Below, piece by piece: positions 12,004 through 23,859 of a DNA stretch of 64,000 nucleotides. Origin of the DNA: Aspergillus flavus. Its lineage: Eukaryota; Ascomycota; Eurotiomycetes; Eurotiales; Aspergillaceae. The notes beneath the pieces are model-generated. The model saw only the letters and a list, made by a program, of their open reading frames with translations. It was not told where the DNA came from and did not search any database. The DNA is taken from positions 1,178,001 to 1,242,000 of the forward strand of contig NC_092407.1 of NCBI RefSeq assembly GCF_009017415.1, in the 5' to 3' direction. Within the stretch, counting starts at the first letter, position 1. Every line of letters starts with the position of its first letter. A program made the position numbers and the translations under genes.

Positions 12004-14015
12004 TCACACTCCTAAGACGTCTTTCTGGCAGGGCCTTACTCGCATCATGACCGAGGGATTAGGGAGATATGCTGGCCCATTAGCGAAGCCATACGCTGGC
12101 ATCTCTTCATGTGCGAGTTCCACATCAAACTTAAGAAGAAACATGATAAAGATAGTTCGAGTGATTTGAGTCGCAAGAACCCGTGCCGGACAGGCACTTA
12201 TTCCGTGAGAGAATGTGAGGAATGTCGGGGAGGTGGTAGATATATGCGGAGTGCAGGTTCCGCGACTCGCATCGTAGAAGCGGTACCCGTTGAATGTGGT
12301 CGGGTTGTCATAATAATCCGGGTCAAGATGGACATCTCTACCAGGTGCCATAATGATGGTGCCTGGCTTTAGAGATAAATTGATCGATTCTAGGTGAATT
12401 GGCTTCATCACGCGGCGGAAACTGGTTACTAGAGAAAGAGTTGGAACCTGGTCAGTTGCTGCTCAAGATAAAAATGATAAAATGAAGGGTTGAATGCAGA
12501 TGGAAGAACTTACAACATGAAATATCGTACAAACGACATGTCTCCTTGACAAAGCTTGCCAACTTTGGGGCATGATTCAGTGTATCGAGTGTGAAGCTTC
12601 CCCCGGACAGCTTTAAAGCCTCGCTGATTTCCTCCCGGAGAGGAGTCGAGTATTCCTTGTTGTTCATAATCACGTACACAGCGAAGATAATAAAGAACGC
12701 AACGGGCGTGGATAGTTCAAAGTGATAGAATATGATCTCCTCGGCCAATAAAGCTACCTGCTGATCATCATCCCCGCGATCGCTACTGCGACTCAAACAG
12801 CCTTTTTCGAATGCTGTCTCGATGAGGCCATCCAAGAGAGACATTGGGCCTTCCTCCAGCCACCCTTTTTTCGACCGTGCGATATCGATGCGGTGTTTTA
12901 TCTCTGGGGTCAGCTTTATCTTTGTCTTCGTTAGATCTGACTTCATTGCGCGACAGAGGGGTGAAAGGCGCCATACAAATGGCCGGAGGATGCGAGGATA
13001 GCTGGTCCGTTTGGCACAGCTGGGCATTATCGCAGTATTGTACATCATAATAGTTTGTATGAGAGATGTGTCCATGGAGAACTCCGGTCCAAGCAGTACA
13101 GACATCGCAACCGTTGAGCATAACGAAAGGATAGTGTGAAATGCATTCGCTCGCTTCCATTCTACACCATTACATTAGGGAGAGATTGTAGAACTTGTAT
13201 GAGGCACTTACCAGATTCTGTGTCCTTACCAACGATTAATGGTAAAGCTCTGTCTGTAGCATCAACCATAAGACGATTAAACCGGCCTATAGAGTTTTTT
13301 AGTTCTTGGAAATAGTATTATAGACCTTGCTACCTGAGCGGGCTGATGCGTACTTAGCGTCTTGGTGTTGTTGCAATAATGCACTGCCTGCAAAGGTGTC
13401 CTATCCGTCATATTTATATGCATGTACAGATCGGCGAACTACACCTTTTGGTTAGAATATAATGCCCATGTCTATCGAACATTAGGTGATCACCTCTGAC
13501 AATGCATGCAGAAAGCTCAGTTGATCATGCGGTAAGGTACGCCATTCCTTGGTTGAATTCAGGGGAAGTACGATGCCATGATCATTGTTCTTGAGCCTCG
13601 TTGCATATGGCTTTCCTGTCTTGCTATACTGCACATGTGTTAAATGATATTGGGTTGGAAACGTTAATGGAGAGTTTTGACATTCACTTACTTGCTTATA
13701 CGCCTCTGCATACTCTTTCTCACAGTCAAACTTCCGGCTCCACCATCTCAAGCATGCGCTCATATTGCTTCCCTCATCTACGAAAGGAATATCACCTAGA
13801 GCCCTTCTCCTAAGCCAGCCATCCAGATAGTCGGACGTCAAGACAATTAGACCAAATAGAAGGCCTACTCCAAATGTAACCAGAATGAGATATACGCCAG
13901 ACTCTGCCAGGTGGCACATCTCCAGAGTCGATTGGATTGCCATCATCATAGGAGTGCAATGTAAATGCCGACTACTCGGTGTTTCGTTCACGCCTACACG
14001 ACCTGGTGCGTACAA
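12004..14015 (-). CDS. Cytochrome P450 monooxygenase (unusual heme motif)
   Basis: This is probably an ER-anchored oxidase tailoring the cluster product. Six exons are inferred in phase: 14015-13692, 13628-13494, 13438-13354, 13286-13212, 13161-12514, 12458-12004. The product is 573 aa, or 551 aa if Met at 13949 is used; the shorter form puts the membrane anchor (VYLILVTFGVGLLFGLIVL) nearer the N-terminus. Seen: DIPFVDEG, EWRTLPHDQLSFLH, VDATDRALP, an ExxR as ETCR, and the heme loop FSHGISACPARVLA. The last has Ala where most P450s have Gly after the Cys (CxG), and the I-helix shows ELSTP rather than AGxDT. Both may be subfamily traits or decay. Several introns rest on in-phase GT-AG choices, so boundaries need RNA support. 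Confidence 0.82.
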
Positions 14016-14092
14016 ATAGGCAGGACTTGTAGAATGGACCGTGATTCGAAAATCTTCGTTTCTCTTGCTGCACGAATAACTAGCTCTCTCTC

Positions 14093-14117
14093 TTTTTTTT
14101 TTTTTTTTTTTTTTTTT
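14093..14117. repeat. 25-base poly-T run next to a short CT tract
   Basis: An uninterrupted run of 25 T follows a short ctctctct tract, just upstream of the P450 start. It could be a microsatellite or a promoter poly(dT) element. Such runs are length-unstable and prone to sequencing error. Confidence 0.9.
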
Positions 14118-15909
14118 CCCAATGTCGGAATTTCATATTGGACTAACGGTTTCGCCGATGCCAGAATACCTTCAAGCATGGGCTACTACACGACCATCTT
14201 ACAGAGCGGGGAAACCTCCTCCTGGGTAGGGATTTATAGTATGCAATAAGGTAGTGGTAATTGCGTAGATGACAGTGGATTTGTTTCAGTCTATATTTAA
14301 ATTGACTAGGGTATGAGACTCGGAATTTTGACGTGGTCTTCCTGCTGTACCAGCCGTTGCTTCGTATCTGCATAAATCAGAATATACCTGCGTATCTAGT
14401 CGCAATTCAAATCAGGATAGTATAACGCGATAAGCCCTGTGGTCACTTTGGATAACACCAATCCCAACCTCTTAGATGACACGGGAACATGGATCAGGCT
14501 GCCAGGTACCCTTGCATATGGTACTAAGAAGTCTTATTTCCAAAGCAGCCAGCTTAAGGTTTCCAGTCTGGATATTATGGGCCCATCTTATGGTTATCGG
14601 ACTCCCGGATGATGGACGTTGCACCGTTAGTCGAAATAGCAATGAGCAAGCTGACCCAAGGGGCCAGTGCATCCGGTATGAAATGCTGAATTAAGTACGT
14701 TACTTCAGAACTATGCAACTCTTGTAGGGATCCAAGTTACTCTATATGGCCTCTAACGAGTGGAAAACGAAAGACGGCGAGTAACACCCACTGACTTACG
14801 TGACATACCGACCTTGCAATACGAAAGCCCCATCAAGACCTTTGCTAGGCGTGCGTATTGGGCTTTTACAAATTCATGATCCAGCTTCGAGTTGAATCAG
14901 CGAGTTCTAGACCATGGGTGGGGAAGGGTGTCATCAGGTAGTAACTTGCTTGCGACTGCAGCTCGTAGAGAATCTGTGGGTTGGCTATCCAGTCCAGAAG
15001 GTGCAATATCTTAACTGGTGAAGCGAAGGGCGGTTTAAGTAGATTACGTACTATACTAAGCCTGAGCTATCGGTTACTGAACTCAACTGATGATTGGACG
15101 GTAAAGGGTGCGTGTTATTGATGCAGTCAAGGAAGCGGATTTGTTGTAAGAAAACACTTGATTACCAAAGAAAAAACAGCATGGAAAGGATTTTCTCACC
15201 GTTCACACAAACCATAGTCAGGCCCTTAATATTCGTTCGTATGTCTATTCTTACATATCGTGAGTCTTGGCTGTGGGTGGTGTACAATTACCTACTGAAT
15301 CAAGGGCTCATAATCTTGCCTCTCGCTAATATTACCAACCCGCAAACGATCCCTCCGCAATACGAATGATCGATGTCAAATTGGTAGAGCACAATGAAAG
15401 TAGGTGACGGGCGCGTGGCGAGGGCCAAAATATAGGTAACCGATGTACAACTCCACTGGTCTTCAAATAAGTTATGTTGCGGCGCCGACGTAAAGATAGC
15501 TTCAAAAGAGCTGTTGTACACTATTTAATCCATCAAGACAACTTTATATGTGACTATCCTTATAGTGTGAAGAGGGTGGATTGGTAACTCTCCATACCTT
15601 GATAGTAGATGCAGTCTTACACCTCTGGAACCAGCACCTGTAGGAAAGGTCTATATTGCTGATGATGTTCTAGGATAGTAGATTTATAGGAGAAATCAGT
15701 TTTACCTCGTTTTTCCTTTCTCCTTTGTCTTCTTTGCCTTTTCACTCTAGCCATACGATACTCAAAACCTTATATCGGTTCGGTTTTACTTCCCGCTCCG
15801 AGAGCCGAGGACGTGGATATGTATGACGTCTGCCGGAGCTTTCCCACGCTGATGCGAATCCCCGTCTCCTTGATCGATAAGAACCACAACAAATAAGAGG
15901 ACAGGGAAA
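14118..15909. other. Intergenic, 1.8 kb
   Basis: No convincing gene was found between the P450 and the phosphatase. One stretch near 14476-14600 reads as a protein-like frame on plus but is broken by stops soon after 14600, so it may be a decayed exon I cannot name. A pyrimidine-rich tract at about 15703-15760 precedes the phosphatase and looks like a fungal CT-rich promoter element. Confidence 0.5.
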
Positions 15910-17579
15910 ATGGTCCACTTATTCAGCCCCCAAATTGTACTCTCTGCCCTCCTGGCATTCATTCGCGATGCACCTTCATCAAGCTCGTCCGCCACGAGCG
16001 CTGGATACTCGCCCCATTTCGATATAACTAACGGCTGGGCGAATCTCAGTCCTTATAAGGAAGCAGATGGATTCGGTGTCCCGAAAGGTGTGCCACGTGG
16101 GTGCGAACTATCGCAAGTTCATATTTTGCATAGACATGCCGAGCGGTATCCCGAATCTTCCTGGTTCGATGGAGAGGGGATGGAAACATTTAACAAGAAG
16201 CTGAAGAGCTATAGTAGCGAACACAATGTCTCTGTTGGCATAGGACCTTTGGCCTTTTTGAACAATTGGAAGTACCTTCTTGGTCGTGATATTTTGCTTG
16301 CCACAGGTACTGCAACAGAGGCAGTCTCTGGGGCGGAGATATGGTCAAAGTATGGACGGATGGTATATCGAGCGCCGCCTGGAATGGCAGTCTGGGATCC
16401 GGAGTTGAATGTGTATCCAAATGGAACTCGCAGAGCGAAGCCAACTTTTAGAACGACGAATAAACAGAGAGTGTTGGAGAGTGCGAAGTGGTGGTTAAGT
16501 CAGTCTATCTTAGATATACTCGTTGCATTGATCTGAGTTGCTAATCGAGTAGCTGGTTTCTTCGGGCCCGGCCATGTCAATACCTCTTACAATCTCGTGG
16601 TAATTCCCGAGGGCAACGGTTTGAACAACACACTCGCTGCCGAACATTCCTGCCCAGGTGACTTGAAAGAAGGGTACGCCGATGGTCAAAGGTCTTCTAC
16701 GGTGTACTAAACTTGAAGTTCTTATGGATTCCTAGAACACATGCTTCAGAGAGGTTCATCCCTAGACTGGTTAAAGATCCTCTCGCTAGACTATCGAAGT
16801 ATTTTCCAGACGACTTTAATTTGACGATTTCGGATGTGCTGGCAATGATGAACCTTTGCCCTTATGAATATGCAACGCTGGGTAGCTCGTCATTTTGTGA
16901 TCTCTTTAGCGAACAAGAATGGCTCGACTTTGCCTATAACCTCGATTTGCGTCTTTACGGCACCTCTGCGTTTGGCTCCCCTACGGGACGGGCCCAAGGT
17001 ATCGGCTATCTCCTCGAGCTTTCCGCCAGGCTCGAGAGAAAATTAATAGATTCAAGCGATACCAGTATCAACACGACCTATGATAATCACTCCGCCACCT
17101 TTCCAGTACACCAACCCCTGTACATGGACATGACGCATGATAAAGTTATTATCGGTATCATTACTGCGCTGGGGCTCCAGTACTTCAATTATGGACCAAA
17201 GGGTATGCCTTCAAACGTATCCCACGCCGTCCCGCGGAAGTTTCAGTTAAACAAGGTGGCGCCTTTCGGAGCACGCCTAATCTCCGAAATCTGGACCTGT
17301 CCCGAAGAGGCGAGCATCGAGGTGTTAGATAACACTCTTTATGCGAATCCAGATCTGTCCGACACCAAAAACACGACCGACTTTATCCGGTTTGTGTTGA
17401 ATGGTGCGCCACTCCCGATTTTTGACGTAGTCGGATGTCAGCATTCAAAGAATGGGTTTTGTGAGGTCACTCATTTTTTAGATGCTGTGCCTAAACTCAA
17501 AGAGCAAGCTATGTATCAACAGGCATGCTATGGTGACTTTAAGCCTGGTCATCAAGTTGGAGATGGGCGACCTGAATAG
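15910..17579 (+). CDS. Secreted histidine acid phosphatase (phytase-like)
   Basis: The enzyme should hydrolyse phosphomonoesters, possibly phytate, at acid pH outside the cell. Three exons in phase (15910-16498, 16553-16691, 16736-17579) give 523 aa. A hydrophobic N-terminus (about 1-18) looks like a signal peptide. The catalytic histidine motif is ILHRHAERYP, an RHAxRxP variant of RHGxRxP, and the proton-donor motif is the HD in MTHDKVI. Many NxS/T sites fit a glycosylated secreted protein. Paired Cys residues occur in the C-terminal half. It lies inside the polyketide locus but has no obvious part in polyketide chemistry. The family call is firm; phytate as substrate is inference. Confidence 0.9.
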
Positions 17580-17747
17580 CAAGGATAAGGTGTGACAGCT
17601 GTATCGCAATGCGGACGCTATCCTTTTGTTCTTCTTCAATGCTTGACAAGTAACTTAAGAAAAGGCCAGGAAAAACAAAATAATCATAGTTAAAGTAGGA
17701 TCAAGGATCTATTACACATAACTACTATTGTAGGGGTCATAGAACAA

Positions 17748-18543
17748 TCAAGATAATCTCGTATCTCTCCTCATAACGGTCTGTTTCTGCCGTTCATCAT
17801 CGAAAAACAACCACCCCGTGCGTTCAAACCCGTTGCTTTCATACAAGTGAAGCCCTGCATCCGTTGCTACCAAAGTAGCCGGAATATCCTCTTCCTCCGA
17901 CCGGTCAATTCCCCATTGAAGCAATTTCTTTCCAACCCCTTGCCCCTGAGCCTTGGAGCTGACGGCCAAAATACTCAAGTACCACGACTCGGTCGGTTGA
18001 CCAGCCTTAGCTAATTTTATCTCATGGAGAAAATGGGTCAACTTCGACCAGGATATGGATCTTCTTGGTGTGTCCAGACGAAACGTATAAGCGATCTTGA
18101 AATTGAGGCTGAATCGTTTTAGCCCTGGATTGGACATGTCCTCATTAATTCAGGAACATACGCAGGGTTATATCAATAAACAGGATACAAGGGTGTTAGA
18201 GATCCAATAACATACTTTTGGAAAGGCTAATCCCTTGCCAGCTCCTGGCCGCATCGCAAACTCCATTCCGTTCCCATACCGCAAATCCTACTACCCTGCC
18301 CGGCTGTGTCTGATCGTCATCGGGATCCCGGATCGTGGCTGCAAGGATAAACTTCCCCTTGTCGAAGAATTCCATCTGGAGAATATTCTTCCATCCTATA
18401 GCAAAATCTTCAGGATGGTCGCGACCGCCAGGATAGAACCAGTTCATGCATGGATCATCTCGGAATGCGTCTACTCCGATTTGATATAGCGGTTCCAATT
18501 GTTCGAGGGTGGTCACTCGATGCAACGTGAGCATGGATGCCAT
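17748..18543 (-). CDS. GNAT-family N-acetyltransferase
   Basis: Two exons (18543-18216 and 18124-17748) join in phase to 234 aa, a usual size for fungal GNAT proteins. The fold is visible as the N-terminal LEPLYQIGVDAFRDDP with NWFYPGG, the strand YLSILAVSSKAQGQGVGKKL carrying the acetyl-CoA loop (Q-G-Q-G-V-G), and the C-terminal LHLYESNGFERTG. The acceptor at 18125 was chosen to keep the frame. It converges with the phosphatase. The substrate (amine, aminoglycoside or peptide N-terminus) cannot be told. A self-protection or tailoring role in the cluster is possible but unsupported. Confidence 0.85.
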
Positions 18544-19809
18544 TGGGAGTGCTTTCAGAATTAATGTCGTAATTCAAGTATATTGTGTCTCCTTATGATT
18601 ATTAGAATTGAACTAATTTCTCTATCCTCTCAGCAATAGAAGAACTGCGACGCGATGTATTTATTGCAATATAGGGCTGGAGCCAAGCTCCGACCACCGA
18701 GATCCGTTATAGTGGCGAAGCATGAAAGTCTTCCGAACCCCGAAGGCGACAGCAATCTACATCTCGACGAAACCTTTATTATGGGAATTTTTCGGACTTG
18801 GCTCTTTCGACAGATAATAAAGTGGGGATAGTGCTTGCCACTTTGGAATTGACGTGGTTGCCTGTTTATTTCAGTGGTCGGGATGCCGTTCCTGTAGGTG
18901 GGAAGGAAGAACATCCGGAACAAGTTCACTTGAGGAGCCTGGATTTGACAACTAGCTGTGAACAGCCTAGGATGAGTACATGTTTTGCGGTATTACATGG
19001 TGTAAATTTGCACTGCAATGAACCAAGGGCTCACAAAAGGAGAGCGGCATTGGAGGAGATGTCAGAGTGAGCAATGCGTTAGACGTTCGGTGAAAGAATA
19101 TAGCATGGAATAAGAAGCAGATGTGGTATAAACGAGTGTGTAAGTTCATATAAGGGAAAACCACCGGATCAGAGCTTTTACGGTACATAGGGAAATTTGG
19201 GTGACGGGATAGGCTGCTAGAACTGCACACGAAGTAAATAATTGTGGAGCAAAGTACCAAGACCCAATACCTACTGTGCATGCATGACTATGAAAAAGCC
19301 GTAGCTCATTTAAACAGATTCATTCAGATAGAGCAAGTAGCACGTATAAGAACTAATAGTAGATGAACAGAATATGCACGGAGATTGGTATCGTTCTCCC
19401 ACCAATTTCTTCTGCAATTTCTTCTGAAATTCAGAGCAAATAACGCAATTCCTCACCTCAGCTGGTGATACCTGCAGATGGCCATACTGAATATTATGCT
19501 GCAAAATTATCCCTCAAAAGATGGACTTTGGCAGTCATGTTATTGAGCACCCTCGGCTTCTCCATCATTACCCTAAAATTGAGTCGAAAATTCGGACCCA
19601 GCGCTATCTGAAAATTGAGACAGCAACTTCAATCTTTCTCCTCTACCTGGCAGAACGAAGATCCTTCCACTTCCATCGCTATCATACCGAGAATGATGCC
19701 ATATATAAACTTCAGTCGCGGTATCAGATTCTAAGACATGTACGGTCCTGAATATTAATACCTGATCTCGGGTTTCCTGCATATGGGCTATCTCATACAA
19801 GAGAAAAGG
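18544..19809. other. Intergenic, no gene seen
   Basis: There are several short frames on both strands, none with a family motif or splice structure. The region appears non-coding apart from the promoter of the small peptide gene at its right end. Confidence 0.5.
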
Positions 19810-19817
19810 TATAAAAA
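19810..19817 (+). promoter_or_regulatory. Putative TATA box of the small secreted peptide gene
   Basis: A tataaaaa box lies about 200 bp upstream of the start codon at 20012. A plausible 5' leader intron (gtgagt at about 19927, catacatag ending at 19990) would bring the spliced distance to a normal range. Confidence 0.45.
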
Positions 19818-20011
19818 GGCTCCAACATTCCTGTACAGACAATGCCTTCAGCTATCTGTCACTTATTCAATTATCCCACCGAACTTCTCACGCCCGTCTA
19901 CGTCCGCTAACGCTTCAGTTTAAAAGGTGAGTTCGTCCTGAAATTATGTTGCTACGGTGATAGTTTAAAAGACTTAAACATCATACATAGAGACACTTTC
20001 TATTTTACAAG

Positions 20012-20170
20012 ATGCAATTCGTGCTTCTCTCCACTCTTGCCACTGCTTTACTCGCCGTTTTCGCGGTCGCTGAGCCCTTCGGAATCCACGTCGCTGCGAA
20101 CGCTGATGCTGACGCCGAGGTGGCCGCCAATGTTGGTGTGGGCGCCGGTGCTGGCGTTCAGTTTGGATAG
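20012..20170 (+). CDS. Small secreted Ala/Gly-rich peptide, 52 aa
   Basis: The single-exon frame runs from ATG at 20012 to TAG at 20168-20170. It starts MQFVLLSTLATALLAVFAVA, a clear signal peptide with probable cleavage after AVA near residue 20. The mature part of about 32 residues is EPFGIHVAAN, a short Asp/Ala stretch, then a Val/Gly/Ala-rich tail ending in GVQFG. There is no Cys. A TATA box at 19810 and a likely 5' leader intron support it being a real gene. The codon use (C- or G-ended in the signal region) is gene-like against an AT-rich surround. It belongs to no family I recognise. A secreted effector-like, cell-wall or processed pheromone-like peptide are all possible. Confidence 0.65.
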   Translation: MQFVLLSTLATALLAVFAVAEPFGIHVAANADADAEVAANVGVGAGAGVQFG

Positions 20171-21889
20171 TGCCCTATTGTGAGAGGTTAGCAGTCTAGC
20201 ATTTTTAATCACCTACTCTAATACTGACTATGAGTGGATCTTGGTGGAATGTGTCTAGTGCGCTGCACTTCTCATCAGTAATATGGATATATATCGAGAA
20301 TGACTTTTCATTTTTCAATTTATGTTTCAGTGTCTTCGATAGGGTGTGAATAGCATTTATGTAGTCATATGCTTCGTTGTGATGCAAAGATGGGGTTCCA
20401 TACCCAACAACAATAGAAACTCTGGGTGTTTGAATGGGATATTATAGCTAGAATCTTGTCTTTAACCACATTATAAGCTGTACCCCACATTATTGGTACT
20501 CACATTGATACCTGTAGATCCATGACTCAGTGCTGGGCAAATAGAGTAGCACACAACATAAAAATTGCCCCGCGCAATAATTTCATTTTCGTTATCGAAT
20601 TTGCTGCACTTGCTGCCATTTACAGAGGTCTAGTATTGATGAGCCTTATAGGGCAATCCTCGCCAACCGTAGAAATATTGACCCATACAATTACAGCACC
20701 TTTTGTGGCGACGAGGCTGGGAACTGTATGGAGTAATTTGATAGGGGATCCGGTGCGCTACATCTTACCCCATTTGTATGGCAATAAACTGGGCGAGGCG
20801 GACGGTGAATATGCTAGGTATCTGGTTTTATTGTCTAGTTTGAAGCAAATACTATCTATTCTGGCAATAGATCAATGATGAAGCCGTTCATGTATGGTTT
20901 GTGTTTAGACTTTCTATCGACGCGAACTCGGCGATTCTAATGGGGCATTCGGTATATTGTCACCTACGAAGGAATTGCTGGAAGTTGACTGACTGCCGGG
21001 TGGCGACACAGATATCATCAATCTTCGTTTCAGTGCCTGGGAGTCATGAACACAAAAGGATACGGAGTAGGATACGTCTTCCCAGGCCCGGACGTGAGAC
21101 CTGAAGAAGCAGTCAATGTCTTGACTCATTGAATTACAGTCACGCTCGTATAGATTGGTAGGAGATAGGACTGTCTTCGGGGTCTTCTCGGTCCCTTATG
21201 AAATGTCCGATGCTTCCTTGATTAGTATATGCATGATCTAACTGGTGACTGGTTTTATTCGCGCTTTGGAGTTGCATTGCCAAGGTGTCGGACACCAATC
21301 CCTTGAACCTCAGGATCTCCGAGGTCGGCCACCTGCGCTAGAGGCCATAACCAAAGAGACTTGCCCAGGATTTCGGCGCTCCTCTACCCTTTAAGCCAAG
21401 TCCGGCATATCTTGAAGAAGCATATCGTACACAAGAATAACACCTATTGGCTTTGTCCCATGGAAATTCGACATACACCAAAGACAAAGGTCCAAGCCTA
21501 GGTAACTAGGCATGTTCTCCAAACACTATAATGCCGTTTGTCCGTTATCGGAGCCCAGTTTGATATCTCCTCAACATGGAACCTCGTGGAGTGCGGGGTC
21601 AAGAATATGATTAGGTTGGAGAAGATCGATATCTTTGAAATGATACGGCGTGGTTGACCATCTCCCCACATGCATCCGTTTCTAACCGCCGCTACGCTGC
21701 TTTCTGCGTCACGATATGGTTTTACTTCCACCCAAGGATATCAACATCGGCCAACCAGATGCTAGCTATATTAGATAACGCTGCCGACCGCCGTATGCTA
21801 GTCCTCGAATGGGGAGCTGAGAGAAGGATATTTGACTAGGAAGATCAATTGAAGGAAATCACAGGGTTCCTCCTGCCATCGTCCTCGAA
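20171..21889. other. Intergenic, 1.7 kb
   Basis: An open frame at 20522-20878 (118 aa, plus) has no family I recognise. Frames on both strands around 21000-21800 are short and broken. I see no clear gene. The right end is the upstream region of the P450 at 21890. Confidence 0.45.
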
Positions 21890-23542
21890 ATGACTATCAC
21901 ACTCGTTGCAATCGCCACAGGCATTGTGGCATTTATCCTGTATTACATTTGCTGGTCTCTGTTCTCAAGCCCTCTGGCGCGAATTCCAGGGCCCAAGTCT
22001 TTTGCCTTAACCAAATGGAGACTTGCATACGAGGACTACAAGGGCACTCGCACTCGCAAGATACACGCGCTTCATGAGAGATATGGTCCAGTAGTACGCA
22101 TCGGGCCAAATGAGGTGGCTTTCAACAGTCTGCCTGCGTTGCGCGCAATCTATGGCGCAGGGAGCGGTTTCGAAAGGACCAACTTCTATTCTATGTTTGC
22201 GATATACGGGCGGAAGAACATGTTCTCGTTCAATACGGTGAAGCAGCATGCCGAACGGAAGAAGCTCTTTGCGCACGCCTATGCCAAATCTGCAATGCTC
22301 AAAGGAATAAACGCGTCTATGATTGAAACGAAGGTCAGAAAGTATATGGAACTTCTGGAAAGAGAGGGTCGATCGCAGGACATTTTTACTACCTTGCATT
22401 ACTTTTCCTTGGATAACATCACCGAATTTCTCTATGGTGATTTCGGCAAGACAGCATGTCTAGATGGTATTGAAGAAGACCGTGCTCTTCTCCATGATAT
22501 TCTCGCCACCGGTAGTCGCACACTGTCATGGTTTACTGTCCATCATCCTAAGCTCACAGCGTGGCTATACTCGCGGACTGGGTTCCTGGGTTGCGTCGCT
22601 CGCCAGTTCTACCCAATGCAGAGGCCGACCCCATACACAAGCATAAAACTCCATGCAACCAAGGCATTCCAGGGGTTTGCTGATGCCTCAGTTGCTGAGA
22701 AGGCCAAGCAATCGTCACTTATTTCCAAACTATGGAAACACCATCGCAGTATGAAAGATGGCGGATTGGACGATCTCGATATTGCGTCCGAATGTGCAGA
22801 TCAGCTCGATGGCGGCATTGATACCACAAGCGATACTTTGATGTTCACAATCTGGTCCCTTTCTCGCCCTGAACACTGGGGATTCCAACAGAAACTCATC
22901 GACGAAGTTCGGAGTATATCCGAGCACGATCTAAATCCAGAAGGGATCCCCCGAGTAGAAGCAGCTGACAAACTGCCCTATGTCGAGGCAGTTATCAAAG
23001 AAACGCTCAGGCTCTTCGCACCTCTGCCAGCATCTGAACCAAGATCCTCGCCTGAAGCAACAACAATAGACGGTTATCTGATCCCCGCCCGTACCGTGGT
23101 TTCAATTTCACCATATACTTTGCACCGAAACGCAGAGGTGTTCAAGAACCCGCTGGAATTCAATCCGGACCGCTGGCTCGACCCCTCTCAGGACCTCACG
23201 GAAATGAACAGATTCTTTTGGGCCTTCTCCAGTGGAGGCAGGATGTGCATTGGGATGCAGTGAGAAACCCTTCCATGAGTGATACCATGGACGACTACTT
23301 ACCTTCACAGTCTTGCCATGGCGGAAATGACCACATTTGTGGCCGCACTCTATCGCAAATATACAACTGAACCCAGAGGAGGCTTTGGCATGATCTCTCC
23401 TGGCATCACTAGCCGTTTTGAAGTCTTCTATGATGAGGGCTGCAGTGACATGCGAGTATGTTTCCCCTACACATATGGTTATTTCTTGTGCTCATTATTC
23501 TCGCAGGAACACCAGTGCCAAATCGAATTTAAGCTTCAATGA
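21890..23542 (+). CDS. Cytochrome P450 monooxygenase
   Basis: This is a microsomal P450 of 516 aa from three exons: 21890-23259, 23311-23455 and 23507-23542. An N-terminal anchor (VAIATGIVAFILYYICWSL) is followed by the ARIPGPK hinge. The I-helix is LDGGIDTTSDT, the K-helix ExxR is ETLR, the PERF region is FNPDRW, and the heme loop is FSSGGRMCIGM with all signature residues. The C-terminus EHQCQIEF is complete only after removal of the last intron, which is also open in frame. It converges with the AflR-like regulator, so it is the likely oxidase controlled with it. It appears catalytically competent. The substrate, probably a polyketide, is inferred from context. Confidence 0.92.
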
Positions 23543-23859
23543 CAGCAGCACAAGTTAGAATTATGACACTCGAGAGCTTGGTTCTTTGTCGGCCAGACTA
23601 GGTACCGAACGCGTTCATAATGGAGCTACTGCAATTGAACTGGCCAGCACATCAGCATGTCCAAATTATTGTCGAAGACATTGTTGACACAGTGAGATAA
23701 TTGAGCGAAAAGGAAAAGATGTAGTACAAAACTAAGCAAGTCGAATGAAAAATATAGGAAAGGCTGCAAGGCTAAGCAAAACAAAAGCATGAATCCGCCA
23801 GTAGCCCGGTAATCTATTCCCCACTGGCGATCAACGGGTGAAGAATACATGACGCAGGA

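Noticed and set aside
20522..20878. 118-aa plus frame as a gene
   Set aside because: No recognisable domain, splice structure or promoter; left as unexplained open frame.
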